Shown: positions 1 to 12,533, numbered from the stretch's first letter. The stretch is DNA of 64,000 nucleotides from Bradyrhizobium guangzhouense (GCF_004114955.1 NZ_CP030054.1:434001-498000); one strand, 5' to 3'. The notes: generated by a model from the sequence alone, not told the origin. Translations and numbers: made by a program.

Positions 1-2549
<2,549 letters not shown>

Positions 2550-2780
2550 TCATCTGGTGATCTGTGATGTGTCGGCCGGGCAAGCGAGTGATTCCTCTTG
2601 GCGGAAGAACCACTTGCATAACCCCGCCGGCCGCGATCACCAGTCGGCGCGGTCCTCCTCGGGATCGCGCCGACGCTGGGCTCGTAACTCCGGTCGGGCT
2701 ACGCCCTCCCTCCGTCACGAGCCCAGCGAAACTCTCTCACCTTGATTGACGCTGCCTTCCATCCTGATCGTCGCGCGACA

Positions 2781-3384
2781 CTAGGCGCCCGTCGGCGCGA
2801 TTGACTCGATGTCCGCGAGCGAGTGTGGCCGCCGGTTGTCGCTGAACTGGCAGCAAAGAACGCTGCCTATACCGGGACGCGACTTGCACGAGCGGCTCAG
2901 GCGCCACAGTTTGCTCGTTTTGACCGATGGCGGCGACGGTGCGAGGAACGCGATGCTCCAGCTGAAGCGGCAGGCCTGCTGTAGAGTGAGGGCAGCTGTG
3001 CTACGTCTGATTATGGGATCAACACCAGAACGCAACTGACGTCCCCGTCTGTCAGACTCGGGACAGTTGTCGCACTAACATGGCGTCGCGACGCTCTCGC
3101 AATGGTGCTCAGAATCCCCTAACTCATTTATACGTGTCAGAACTGTCATGCTCCCGCCGATGGCATCGGACTTGCTGATCCTCTCCTTGAGAGGCTTGCC
3201 CGGAGCTACTCCGGGGAGGTTTATTTGGCCCTGGAGGGGAATTGTAAATGGCGGAGAAGGCGTGCTCGAGATGCGGTCGATATCAATAAGATCAGGCTAC
3301 GCGCTGACCAATACGTCCATTATCCAAGATACTGTTCGACCGATCCCACCTTCGGGCGCTCACGACCGCCTAAAACGGTAAAGC
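2781..3384. other. No gene seen
   Basis: This stretch lies between the IS21 terminus and the first small ORF. Only short, overlapping open frames without convincing ribosome-binding sites or family motifs occur here. It is probably decayed island DNA. Confidence 0.4.
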
Positions 3385-3489
3385 ATGGAGCGCGCGGTGA
3401 TCTTGGCACTCTGCGTGGCCGCTCTCGCAGCCGGTGGAGTGCTGCTTTCGTTCGCCAAGCAAGCGCTATACGTCTTGGCATTGGGGTAG
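3385..3489 (+). CDS. Possible small single-span membrane protein
   Basis: This is a 34-residue open frame from ATG 3385 to TAG 3489. It reads MERAVILALCVAALAAGG and then a second hydrophobic part, so nearly the whole product is one membrane span with a short basic patch (FAKQ). Codons are GC-rich at third positions, as in real genes of this type of genome. The ribosome-binding site is weak (GGTAAA). The gene is not a member of any family I recognise, and very small ORFs can arise by chance. It stands 152 bp ahead of the secreted-protein gene at 3642, with a sigma-54-like sequence between them. Confidence 0.35.
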   Translation: MERAVILALCVAALAAGGVLLSFAKQALYVLALG

Positions 3490-3516
3490 GAAAGTAGCGT
3501 AGCGATCATGTGGCTG

Positions 3517-3532
3517 TGGCACTTGATTGGCG
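3517..3532 (+). promoter_or_regulatory. Possible sigma-54 (-24/-12) promoter
   Basis: The sequence TGGCAC-TTGAT-TGGCG has a perfect -24 half and the required GG-N10-GC spacing, with one mismatch in the -12 half (TGGC for TTGC). It sits 110 bp before ATG 3642. No TGT-N10-ACA activator site for NifA was found upstream, so the assignment is weak. Confidence 0.35.
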
Positions 3533-3641
3533 GCAGCCAATATTTGGATCAGCAGCACTGGCTGCGCAGGCCGCCAGGCGGGAGCTTTTTGACGACATCT
3601 TGGAGCCGACTGTCGAAACGACCGTGATAAGGAGTCGAACG

Positions 3642-4052
3642 ATGAGCAGCTGGAAGTCCCTATTGAGCTGTACGGTGGTGGGAGTCCTGATGGTTGTCCA
3701 GTTGGAGCTGGCGACGGCAGCGCCGATGCCGAGGAGTGTCGGAGTCGTGCAGGCCTTTCCTGGAGGCACGACCACGATGTCCCCTGTCTCTCACTGCAAC
3801 TGCGAACGGAGGATCTCCAGTCTTGCAAGAGCCGAACTCTTCCGTGGCGCAAGTACGAGCGGCGGCTGTTATGGCCCTTATTGCGTATATGCGGAGCCGC
3901 CTTATGGATACCCTCCGGTCAGTTATGGCTGCAGTCCGTACCATACCGGCCCGCGGTCGTACCCGTTCCGCGCATATCCCTGCCACGGTTATAGGCACGG
4001 TTGTTACGGACGCCACTGTTGTTATCGCCAGTACGACTGCCCGGATTTGTGA
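3642..4052 (+). CDS. Small secreted Tyr/Gly/Pro/Cys-rich protein of unknown function
   Basis: This is a 136-residue protein. ATG 3642 is chosen because AAGGAG (3629-3634) stands seven bases upstream. Residues 1-26 form a signal peptide (basic start, hydrophobic VVGVLMVV, cleavage after ATAA). The mature part is rich in tyrosine, glycine and proline (PPYGYPPVSYG), and its last 60 residues hold about nine cysteines, many in Gly-Cys-Tyr or Cys-Tyr pairs. This composition suggests a periplasmic or surface protein with disulphides or metal binding. I do not recognise a named family. A frameshift in the C-terminal half cannot be excluded, since a longer overlapping frame runs to 4119. Confidence 0.55.
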   Translation: MSSWKSLLSCTVVGVLMVVQLELATAAPMPRSVGVVQAFPGGTTTMSPVSHCNCERRISSLARAELFRGASTSGGCYGPYCVYAEPPYGYPPVSYGCSPYHTGPRSYPFRAYPCHGYRHGCYGRHCCYRQYDCPDL

Positions 4053-4477
4053 CCGACCGGCGAGACGAAACTGTCGGCTACTGGTGAAGCGGATCTATAG
4101 CAAGGAGCAATATAAATGACCCCGATGTATGGTCCGGCCGTGCGTTGCAAGTGGTTTCGCCGAGCTGGCGGTGAGCGGTCTTGCATCAATGTATCCGGCC
4201 TTTGATTGGAGCATTTGCTCCGGCCACCATGGATATCAGCGCGCGTGCGTTCTCGTTAGCGGACAGGCCTCGATTGGACCATTCGGGTCACCAGTGTTCG
4301 CATGCGCCGGGAAGACCGAACCTCCATCTCGTCTCATCCTCTCGCAGACCTCGGCTGGAAATTATTGATAGGGGCTTACGTCATCGCTTGCTCCTCATTT
4401 TGCTCAGTTCCTTTGTTCGAGCCAAGGGCCGTTCCTTCGTCCCGGCCCGCAGAACGTCGATCGCGTCGCGCGCAGGG

Positions 4478-4546
4478 GCGGTCAAGGCCAGCCGTCGCGC
4501 TTGGCTTGCGGCTGGCTCCGGCGTTGCCAGGCTGCGCCTTGACCGC
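4478..4546 (-). other. Strong stem-loop downstream of IS1111-type relic, candidate guide-RNA scaffold
   Basis: An 11-bp perfect stem (GCGGTCAAGGC at 4478-4488 against GCCTTGACCGC at 4536-4546) encloses a smaller CAGCCG/CGGCTG hairpin. It lies in the non-coding region just after the transposase relic at 4566-5623, where IS1111-group elements encode their targeting RNA. The 20-bp block at 4469-4488 recurs exactly at 16666-16685, also just after an IS110-family transposase relic. RNA function is inferred, not shown. Confidence 0.45.
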
Positions 4547-4565
4547 GCCCAGCACGGCGCGAGGA

Positions 4566-5623
4566 TCAAGCGGGTCGGACGCCTGCATCGTCAGTCCTCG
4601 TCAGCTCGAAGGCGCGTCCTTTGGCCAGCACCGCCCAGGCGATGCGGGCAAGCTTGTTGGCGAGCGCGATCGCGAGCACGTTGTGGTGCAACCGCCTTTT
4701 GGCGGCTTCGATCCAGGACTTGAGCCCATAACTTTCCCAGTTCTTTATCCTGACCAGCACAACGCACGCCGCCTGCACGAACAGAACGCGCAGGTAGCGA
4801 TTGCCGCGCCTCGAGATTTTGCCGAGGATCGTGCGGTCTCCCGTCGAGATCTGCTTGGGCAAGCCAAGCGCCGAAGTCGCGGCCTTTGGAGAATACGTCT
4901 CCGGTGCCGATCGCGGCCACCATGGCGCTCGAAATGATCGGCCCGATGCCAGGCACCGTCATTAGGCGCGAGCATGCCTGATCTTGACGGGCCAATGCTT
5001 CAATCTCGCCGGAGAGGCCATCGATGCGCTGATCCAGCCGGTGCCAGTCGCCTGCCAGCTCCTCGATGACACGCAACATGCGTGGCGACAGGGCATCGGC
5101 GCGCGTCGCAAGGATGGTGGGCAGTTCGGTGCGCAAGAAGCCGATACCTTGGCGCACGGCGATCCCGCGCTCCAACATGAAGGCGCGAATCTGGTTGATG
5201 ATGCCGGTGCGTTGCGATACCAGCCGCTCGCGCACCCGGTGCAGCGCCTGCAGATCCAGTTGCTCCGCGGTCTTGGTCGCCACGAACTTCATCGTCGGGC
5301 GCTGCACGGCTTCGGCAATCGCTTCGGCGTCATTGAAGTCGTTCTCCTGTCCCCTGCTATAGGGGCGGACATATTTGGCCGGCATCAACCTCGCATCGTG
5401 ACCAAGCGATGCGAGTTTGCGGCTCAGGTGATGTGCGCCGACGCAGGCTTCCATACCGATCAGGCAACGCGGCAGATTTGCGAGCCGCGCCTCCACTTGC
5501 CCACGCGGTCACTTTTGACGCAGAACGATGGCGCCGCGCGCATCGTGGCCGACGACGTTGAACGAGTTCTTGCCGATATCGATGCCGATCACGGCGATCG
5601 CGGTATTGGGTGTCTGAGACATG
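4566..5623 (-). pseudogene. Broken IS1111-type (IS110 family) transposase
   Basis: The reading starts at ATG 5623 (MSQTPNTAIAVIGIDIGKNS, the first catalytic Asp block). An in-frame TGA follows at about 5512 where relatives have tryptophan. The main piece then runs from 5496 with the FNDAEAIAEAVQRP segment and TVPGIGPIISSAMV. A frameshift near 4862 moves the C-terminal DRTILGKISRRGNRYLR part into another frame ending at 4566. With one nonsense codon and one frameshift it cannot make a full recombinase. It is a different subtype from the copies at 1435 and 30298. Confidence 0.8.
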
Positions 5624-6549
5624 GTGTGCTCCTTGTCTTTGCCGCCCCTTACCAGCTTCGCTTGCTGGCGGGGGCAGGAGGCCCATTAGCGGAGCTCGGA
5701 AGAGGAGGCGAACATGCCGTCGATATCGGGAGAATCAGGCTCCGCGATGACCAATATGTCCGTGAGTTTATTCGAACCTGATAACGACGTTCCAGGCGGC
5801 AAGCAATTGTAAAAGAGAACGCATGGAACACGTGGCGTCTAGGCACTCCGGGGCGTCGCTCTGTCGAGGAATGTCTTGGCCATCTCGCTGTCAGTCATGC
5901 AGGTATACGTCGGCATTCATCTCCAGTGCCGGATCGAGGTCTGCATCCAGGTGCATCTCCGGCGCCGACATGCTCCGGCAACACTATCCATGCCTGTTGC
6001 GAGTGACTGTCGAGTTACGAAGAACTCATGACCGCACATGGACGCATGGAGCACGCAGAGCATGCTTTGCTGATCGCCGTGCTGGCGCTATTCCGGTATC
6101 CTGGGCGATCTCGGACAAGCTCGGTAAGAGTGCACAAACCGAAGCGATCAGCAAACCTGTGGACGCCGTCATCGACTGGGCCTTGTTCATGGCCAAGACC
6201 AGCCGCCGCACAATGGTGGAGATGGTAGCTGAGCTGGAATCTCCTGCGGCGTCTATGTCACGCGTTCGCCGAGCTTCGACAAGCCAGGCCGATCGCCAGG
6301 ACGGGCACTACGTTGGGGCCGGCAGCAATCACGCCCTCCCGCTCGATGCCGTCGGGAGCGCTGACCTAAGCGATGTGAGGTTGATACTTTGTGCCTCCGT
6401 TATGAAAAGGCTTGAATCGCACCTAGCGTCACATTGTACGATCCTGGAATGAAGTCGAGACCTCTGGTGAACCAACGCCGGCTACTCCTTAGCACCTGGG
6501 ATGGCATACTTGGCTGTGGAGTTCTCGTATCTGTTCTAGTGGAAACCGG
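5624..6549. other. No convincing gene
   Basis: The first 60 bases are the leader of the broken IS1111-type element and include a small CCAGCTT/CTGG hairpin. The rest has an open frame at 5823-6452 with a composition and codon pattern unlike a real protein. I see nothing else here. Confidence 0.35.
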
Positions 6550-6792
6550 ATGAAACGCGCGCTTTTGACTACGGCCGCACTGCTTTTGTTGGTAGGCACT
6601 GCTTCAGCCCGCACGCAAGAGGGCCCACCGGAAGGCGCGCAGGAGCCCCCCGCCCGGGAGACTCCCTGGGACCCTGATGACCCGGGTGCGGCGTGCCGCC
6701 GGGTGCCGGTTCCTTGTTCTGAGGAAGAGAGAATTAAACATCCAGGCCGGCTGATTTGCGGCCATCAACGGCGCGGCAACTGCCGCACCTGA
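6550..6792 (+). CDS. Small secreted protein of unknown function
   Basis: This is an 80-residue protein with a clear signal peptide: MKRALLTTAALLLLVGTASA, cleavage after residue 20. The short mature part is acidic and proline-rich (GPPEGAQEPPARETPWDPDD), then carries three cysteines (ACRRVPVPC and ICGHQRRGNC). The start is supported by GGAAA seven bases upstream and by the position of the signal sequence. No family is recognised. It lies alone between IS relics and may be a remnant of a longer island gene cluster. Confidence 0.5.
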   Translation: MKRALLTTAALLLLVGTASARTQEGPPEGAQEPPARETPWDPDDPGAACRRVPVPCSEEERIKHPGRLICGHQRRGNCRT

Positions 6793-7287
6793 CAAAGAGA
6801 GCCCGCCGACGACCGTGCAACTTGATCGATCGGCCGCTATTTGGACTTGTGTTAGTTACCGCCGTCCACATCGAGCCTCGACGTCAGCACACCGAGGCCT
6901 ACTCACCGCGCCGCAACCTAATCTCGGCAGAGGCTACACTTATCGATGCGGAGATTCCGTTCCGGACAGCAGGGACCATAAGAGCCCGTCGATGGGGATA
7001 GTGCTCTAGGGTTGGGTGATGGCTCCGCGACAGCTGCAATGTCGCGGTCGATCTCTTGCGCAAGCGAGGCCAGTTCGCTCCTCGCAGTATCCACGATCCA
7101 TTGATCGAGACCGAAAGCATCTTTGCCCCCATAACAAAGCCGTGAGCCGTCGAGCGAGCTCGCCGGCGGTGACGAACTTGCATTCCAGATGACTACTGTC
7201 CTGACTCACAAGTTCGCAATCGTAAAATCGCATTGGATTCGCTTGGTTGTGCCAGAGCTGGGTGCTGGAATAGCGACGAAGGATTTG

Positions 7288-8340
7288 ATGTCGGTCCAGC
7301 TACTTGCGCCCCTGATATTGAGCGATGATGAGCGTGCCGCACTGACGTCACTGACGAAGCGGCGGAACACGGCGCAGGCGCTGGCTCTGAAAGCCCGGAT
7401 TGTGTTGACCTGCGCGGAGGGAGGACAGAACAAGAAAGTGGCGGCCAAGCTGCGCCTGGAGCGGCGGGACGGTAGGCAAGTCGCGCCACCGTTTTTGTAG
7501 AGCAGCGCGTGGCCGGGCTTCACGACGAGCCGCGTTCCGGGGCTCCGCGCACGGTTGATGATGTCCGAATCGAAGTCGTGACCGTGCGAACGCTGGAGAA
7601 CTGCCCCGCCACGCATTGGAGCTCCCGCAGCATGGCAAAGGCGAGCGGTCTGTTGGTGTCGACGGTTCAACGCATCTGGCGGGCCTTCGGGCCAGCCGCA
7701 TCGGATGGAGACGTTCAAGCTCTCGACAGACCCGTACCTACTGGCCAAGGTCCGCGACGTCGTCGGCTTTACGTCTCGCCGCCGCAGCACGCCATCGTCC
7801 CGTGTGTGAGCGACAAATCCCAAATCCAGGCTCTGGATCGCAGCCAGCCGATGTGGCCGATGCGACCTGGCCAGCCGGCCCGAAGGAGCCATGACTACAA
7901 AAGGCATGGCACCACCTCGCTGGTCGCGCCCTCGATATTGCGACCGGACGGGTCATCGGCAAGTGCTACCGACTTCACCGCGCCGCCGAATTTTGCAAGC
8001 TCCTCGACGAGACCCAGCCCGCGCCGGCTCGACGTCCATCTCGTCATGGACAACTACGCCACGCACACGACCCCGCTGATCCGGCGATGGCTAGTTAAAA
8101 GGCCGCGTTGGCATGTGCACCTGACCCCGACCAGCTCGTCATGGCTCAATCAGGAGCGCTTCTTCGAGCTCCTGACCGACAAGAACATCAGGCGCAGCGT
8201 CTATCGGAGCATTGCCGCCGTCAGGGCCGACATCGCTTCATTCATCGAACGGCACAACGCCGATCCAAAACCATTTCCATGGACCAATTCAATCGAGCGC
8301 TTCTGCCGATCCAATGCTCTGGTTCAGGACACTAGACTTG
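7288..8340 (+). pseudogene. Broken IS630-family transposase
   Basis: The N-terminal part from ATG 7288 (LILSDDERAALTSLTKRR, the usual IS630 helix-turn-helix start) stops at 7500. A second frame carries ATHWSSRSMAKASGL and TVQRIWRAFG. After a frame change the catalytic core reappears as VHLVMDNYATHTTPLIRRWL and HLTPTSSSWLNQ, with the DDE aspartate in MDNY, and then ends near SIERFCRSN. At least three frame changes separate these parts, so the gene is dead. Confidence 0.85.
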
Positions 8341-8590
8341 CAGCAGCACCCAGTGTGGGGCTCTGCGCATTTGGCCATAACGTTAATCATGGGCATGTAC
8401 TCGAAGAGCGACCAAACACAGTTCGGCCCGCCGAACGGAATCGAGGCAAGAATGTGTCGACCCACGATCACGAGGATAAGTCTGGCCAGACCGCCCAACT
8501 GCTCGCAACGGCCAGGCCACTGAATGCCGAAGTGATACTTCATTGAAAACAAGAACGCCGCGGCATTGCTTGGTCGATTTCGGACAAGTC

Positions 8591-8606
8591 TGTCGAATTA
8601 GCCACA
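8591..8606 (+). promoter_or_regulatory. NifA upstream activator sequence (UAS)
   Basis: TGTCGAATTAGCCACA is an exact TGT-N10-ACA, the NifA-binding consensus. It ends 99 bp before the -24 element at 8706, so it lies about 130-140 bp before the expected transcription start, the normal range for NifA sites. The pairing with a perfect sigma-54 promoter makes a chance match unlikely. Confidence 0.75.
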
Positions 8607-8705
8607 CATCGGTGTCGCAACGGGTGAATACATAAGCCTTCCCTTCACCAGCCACGTGACTGCCGCCGGTCAGGATCGCGGTCGCTATACGGACCTCGTT
8701 TGCGA

Positions 8706-8721
8706 TGGCACAACTATTGCT
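8706..8721 (+). promoter_or_regulatory. Sigma-54 (-24/-12) promoter of the AAA+ ATPase gene
   Basis: TGGCAC-AACTA-TTGCT matches the TGGCAC-N5-TTGC(A/T) consensus at every position. The start of transcription would fall near 8733, about 30 bp before ATG 8764. With the NifA site at 8591-8606 it predicts expression under low oxygen in nodules. Confidence 0.85.
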
Positions 8722-8763
8722 ACCCCTTTACTCTGACACTCCATCTAACAATCGAGGAAGTAC

Positions 8764-9690
8764 ATGAAAGAGGCCTTCTCCGTAAACGAGAACAAGGACG
8801 AGTGCGTGGACGAGTGCGTCGACGAGTGCGTGGACCAGTACATGGATCACGAATTCCATCTTAATGCTGCGCTGTGGGCGCGGAGCGGCACGACCTTCCT
8901 CCCAGTCTCTGACGCTTCCTTGGAATTGCCAGCAGGTGCTTATCGCTGCCGCGAAAATAGTTGCACCGTTTTTTTCGAAAAGGTGCCGACTGTAACTGAC
9001 ACGCTCTTGAACTTGCCGGACACCGCCGCGGAGAGGCTTTTGGTCGAGTTCGACAAGTTCTGGGCTCTGCGCGAGAAGTACGTCGAGTACGGCTTCACGC
9101 ACAAGCGCGGCATGCTCCTGTGGGGCCCTCCCGGTAGTGGCAAGACCTGCGCAATCGGACAAATGACACAGGTCGTTGTCCGAGATCATAATGGCGTAGT
9201 TGTCTTTATCGATCGCCCGCAACTGGCTAGCGCGTGTGTCGGTCTGCTGCGTCGCATTGAGCCCGAGCGGCCCGTGGTCATGGTTATGGAGGATCTGGAC
9301 GAGCTCGTGGAAAGATGGGGCGCTGAGCACTTTCTTGCGTTGCTCGATGGCAACGCGCAAACTGCGAACGTGCTGCACGTTGCGACCACCAACCACCCTG
9401 ACCGTCTGGACAGGCGCTTTGTCGATCGCCCTTCTCGCTTTGACACCATCATGGAAGTTGGTATGTCGTCCGCCCAGACCCGCCGCGCCTACTTCAAAGC
9501 CAAGGAGCCATCGCTTGACGATGCTACGCTCGACCGCTGGGTCGAGCAAACCAAACGCTACAATATAGCACATCTGCGAGAAGTCATCATTGGCATTAAG
9601 CTCTATGGCCAGAATGAGCGATCAGTGTTCGAAAGGTTGAATAGCATGCGTCAGAATCGCTTCGACTGCGAGAGCGAGGACAAAGAATGA
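8764..9690 (+). CDS. AAA+ ATPase of unknown role, predicted NifA/sigma-54 controlled
   Basis: This is a 308-residue protein. GAGGAA three bases before ATG 8764 supports the start. The N-terminus (residues 12-27) is a repeated acidic DECV motif. Residues about 30-100 are a unique domain. The AAA+ core follows: Walker A GPPGSGKT near residue 121, Walker B VVMVMEDLDEL near 175, sensor 1 VATTNHPDRLD near 206, and an arginine-rich RRFVDRPSRFD segment that may hold the arginine finger. The C-terminal part (210-308) looks like the helical lid. Such proteins remodel or unfold partner proteins as rings, but no protease or substrate domain is fused. It is flanked by IS relics and stands as a single-gene unit. 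The partner is unknown. Confidence 0.85.
   Translation: MKEAFSVNENKDECVDECVDECVDQYMDHEFHLNAALWARSGTTFLPVSDASLELPAGAYRCRENSCTVFFEKVPTVTDTLLNLPDTAAERLLVEFDKFWALREKYVEYGFTHKRGMLLWGPPGSGKTCAIGQMTQVVVRDHNGVVVFIDRPQLASACVGLLRRIEPERPVVMVMEDLDELVERWGAEHFLALLDGNAQTANVLHVATTNHPDRLDRRFVDRPSRFDTIMEVGMSSAQTRRAYFKAKEPSLDDATLDRWVEQTKRYNIAHLREVIIGIKLYGQNERSVFERLNSMRQNRFDCESEDKE
8797..8844 (+). repeat. 12-bp tandem repeat coding for DECV units
   Basis: Three copies of GACGAGTGCGT(G/C) stand at 8797-8808, 8809-8820 and 8821-8832, followed by a decayed fourth copy (GACCAGTACATG). The repeat is in frame and gives D-E-C-V three times and then D-Q-Y-M. The cysteine spaced every four residues is unusual. Confidence 0.85.
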
Positions 9691-11199
9691 TGTCTTACTC
9701 CTAAGCTATGGCGACGCTGATCCTGTTTTAGGACCCGAATAGCTCGGCCGGAAGGTGGTGGCTCGGCACGCGTCATCCGGGTGTCAACTCGGGGGACGGA
9801 CAATGGAGCCCTGCCGCCTGAGGCAAACGTACGCTACGCTCCATTGATCCTGACGAACCTCTGGCGGGGGTACGGTCACCCTGCGGCACGTTTCGTCGGG
9901 CCTTCCGCTGGCGCTACCGAAGCACGGACGCGTCGATCAAAACAGCGGTCTTCGAGCTTTGAATACCCGGGAAGGAGTACGTAGCTTGATCGTTCCCGTC
10001 ATTAGTGTGACCGTCGCACTTCAAACATGATGCGGAGCCGAACCATGGCGGATGAGCAGCGAGCTTCTGTCCAAACTGCACGCAGGATACTCTATTTTAC
10101 AAGGTCCTACTAACCCTTCAGCGTCGCCTTAACTCTTCGCGAAACGAGCAGGCGAACGCGCTGCTGCTTGCATCGGCCGTCAGCACAGCACGAACTGACG
10201 ACGTCGCAAATGCCTAGTAACGAAAGGAGCCGGTCATTGCGCAACCCCGGCCAGCTCCACGGCCGGCCTTCTCCTCCGTTCCCCCCGGGGGCGAATTTGC
10301 ACGGGGCAACCACCGCACGTTCGGGAGCCTCCACATACGCTCTCACCCTGACCGTCGCGCTAGGTCGTTCTCGATCCGATCATGAGAGACCGTGAGATAT
10401 CGTATGGAAGAGTTCACTCCTGCGCGCCTTTTGCTTCGTGGTCTCAATCCAGGAGTGTATAACGATGCCTGCCCTGCGGGCCAGCCGAGAGGCCTCAATC
10501 AAAACCACGGCGCCAACTCGCCCTTCGCAAATGCGGCGAGCAGCTTCTCGAACCCGCGACGCGCGGTGCCACCACCAAAGCGACCGAGATCATGGTCGAT
10601 CACGCTCACCTCGCTCCAGCCAAGCTGCCGCGCACCGTCACCTAAGCCTTACTGCCGGCGCGGTCCACTCGGTTGTTGATAACCTGGTCGTCCGCCGACT
10701 GACGAACGTGCACGATGGCCCGGCGAGGAGCGTGCTCAGGCGTGTTCTTGCTCACCGCTGTCCTCCTCATGTCGTTTGCGTCGGTCACCCCGTCGGTGAG
10801 CGATTCGGTAGGAAGCTCCTTCAACAGCTCCAGCGTTGCTGGCAAGTTTCAATCGGAATGCTGCTGCATCTTGGAGGGCTCTCGAACCGATCTCCCTGTG
10901 AGGTGACGCGCTCGCCACGACGACGTCCCCACAAATGGGACGAATAACCCTAAGAGGAGGATAAAACCGCGTCGACAAGAGCGCGCACCTCCAGCGACCG
11001 TCCACCGCAAGCCGCGGAGCAGGGATCAATCGGAAGGACGCGGTGGTGCACCGTCCATGCCGGCAGGAGCGTTAACATCCCATCAGGTTGCCTGATAACT
11101 AAATCGGTCTCACCCTCAAGCCGCTTGCAAGGTGACAACGACGACTAACGCTGCGCATTGCGGATGGAACGGGGAGGATCTCAATCGGGCTCCTAGACA
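9691..11199. other. No convincing gene in 1.5 kb
   Basis: Many short open frames are present, but none combines a ribosome-binding site, plausible composition and a family motif. The stretch probably consists of worn-down island DNA in front of the istB relic. Confidence 0.35.
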
Positions 11200-11670
11200 T
11201 CGGCCAACGCTGGTTGCCCCGGGGACTGGCAAGACTAACCTCGCGATCGCAATTGCCCGCAGCTGTGTCCGCGCTGGCGCCCGTGGCCGCTTCTACAAGG
11301 ACGTCCACCTCCTCAACAGGCTAGGAGCCGAGGTCCGCGATGGCCGCCAAAGACGGCTCGCCGATCACCTGACCCGGTTGGACTTCGTTGTTCTCGACGA
11401 GCTCGGCAATCTGCCATTCGCCCAATCCGGTAATCAGCTCCCTGTTCCACCTCATCGGTCGCCTACGAGCGCACTCGTGCTGGTGACCACCAATCTGGTA
11501 GTCGGGAATGGCCGAGCGTCCTTGCGGACACACCAAGATGACCACCGCGCCGCTCGACCACCTGAACCTTCATTAGGATATTATCGAAAGCGGAATCGAC
11601 AGTTGGCGCTTCAACAGTCGGGAAGAAGATCACGCCCGAACGCGCGCTCCCCGCGTCTCCGCAACCCCGA
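11200..11670 (+). pseudogene. istB: Relic of an IS21 IstB ATPase
   Basis: The Walker A part reads APGTGKTNLAIAIARSC, followed by RAGARGRFYKDVHLLNRL and the Walker B block DFVVLDELGNLPFAQSG. After about 11440 the similarity moves to another frame (LFHLIGRL, then TKMTTAPLDHL and DSWRFNSREEDH) with stops between. The N-terminal domain is missing. It belongs to a different IS21 subtype from the istB at 33074, which has GPPGGGKS and LLILDDLAYV. Confidence 0.75.
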
Positions 11671-12152
11671 AATTGTGAACGTTAATCGACATTCCGACAT
11701 TCCGAACTTGACGGCCACTTCTCGCCTTAGGGGGAAAACCATCGCATTCGCGTTCAAGACGCACCGCCCACCGAATCTCCCTTATTCGGCAATAGTCAGG
11801 AAGCGGACGCCGGAAGCGTACGACTCGCCCACGCTCAGCCTTTAGGGACCAGGGCCGAGAGTTAAACCCGCCGAAGATGTTCGGCGACCGCTTCATGATC
11901 AACGATGTGCGACTTCGCCCGAGCGCCTCAACTGGAAACAGCTTTCACTTGAAACTGCGCAGTAAGATGAGCGCGTCGGCAGGATTTGGCCGCCAAGATT
12001 AACTGCACTGAACATCAAGGAGCCTCCGTCAACGCACGCGTGCATCGCAATTGCAAGAGTTCCGATTAGGACGTAACGTGTACCGCGAGTGCAGGCGATT
12101 ATCTCAGACTCACCAATTCCGTTGAGGTGCTTTCCGCAAAGAGTGGTCGCTT

Positions 12153-12533
12153 TCATTTCCTTGTGTCGTCAAGTCCTTCGAGCGCTGCAATGAGGCAGTT
12201 GATCAATGTCATTGTGGTAAATGGTTTAGCGAGAAGGCAAATACCGCCAGCTTCGATTGCGCGGGCGCGAACTGATCTCTCTGCATTGGCCGTAATGAAG
12301 ATAAACGGCGTTTGACGACCGTCGTTTCGCATTTGCCGTAGCAGCTCAAGCCCGTTCATGAAAGGCATCTGGATGTCGGCGATTACACACGACGTGGCAG
12401 CCAGCACCTCCGAGCGTAGAAACTCTGGGGCGGATGCAAACACTTGAACGTCGTAGCCGCGAGAGGACAGAAGGTTGTTCGTGGCGGCACGAACGGACGG
12501 ATCATCGTCAATGATCGAGATGAGATGAGGCAT
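12153..12533 (-). CDS. Single-domain response regulator (receiver only)
   Basis: This is a 126-residue CheY/FixJ-like receiver with no output domain. It has the acidic pair in SIIDDDPSVRAA, the phosphorylation Asp in CVIADIQMPFMNG, the switch Thr in FIFITANAE and the Lys in LLAKPF. The start at ATG 12533 (MPHLISIIDDD) gives the normal N-terminus. A ribosome-binding site is not obvious. It lies 56 bp downstream of the FixJ/NodW-type regulator gene on the same strand, so the two are probably co-transcribed and may share a phosphorelay. The partner kinase is not in the window. Confidence 0.8.
   Translation of the reverse strand: MPHLISIIDDDPSVRAATNNLLSSRGYDVQVFASAPEFLRSEVLAATSCVIADIQMPFMNGLELLRQMRNDGRQTPFIFITANAERSVRARAIEAGGICLLAKPFTTMTLINCLIAALEGLDDTRK

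Noticed and set aside
5823..6452. 209-residue frame
   Set aside because: Ser/Arg/His-rich mixture without a start signal, helix pattern or family motif.
6500..6520. TGGCATACTTGGC as a sigma-54 promoter before the small secreted protein at 6550
   Set aside because: The GG to GC distance is eight instead of ten bases.
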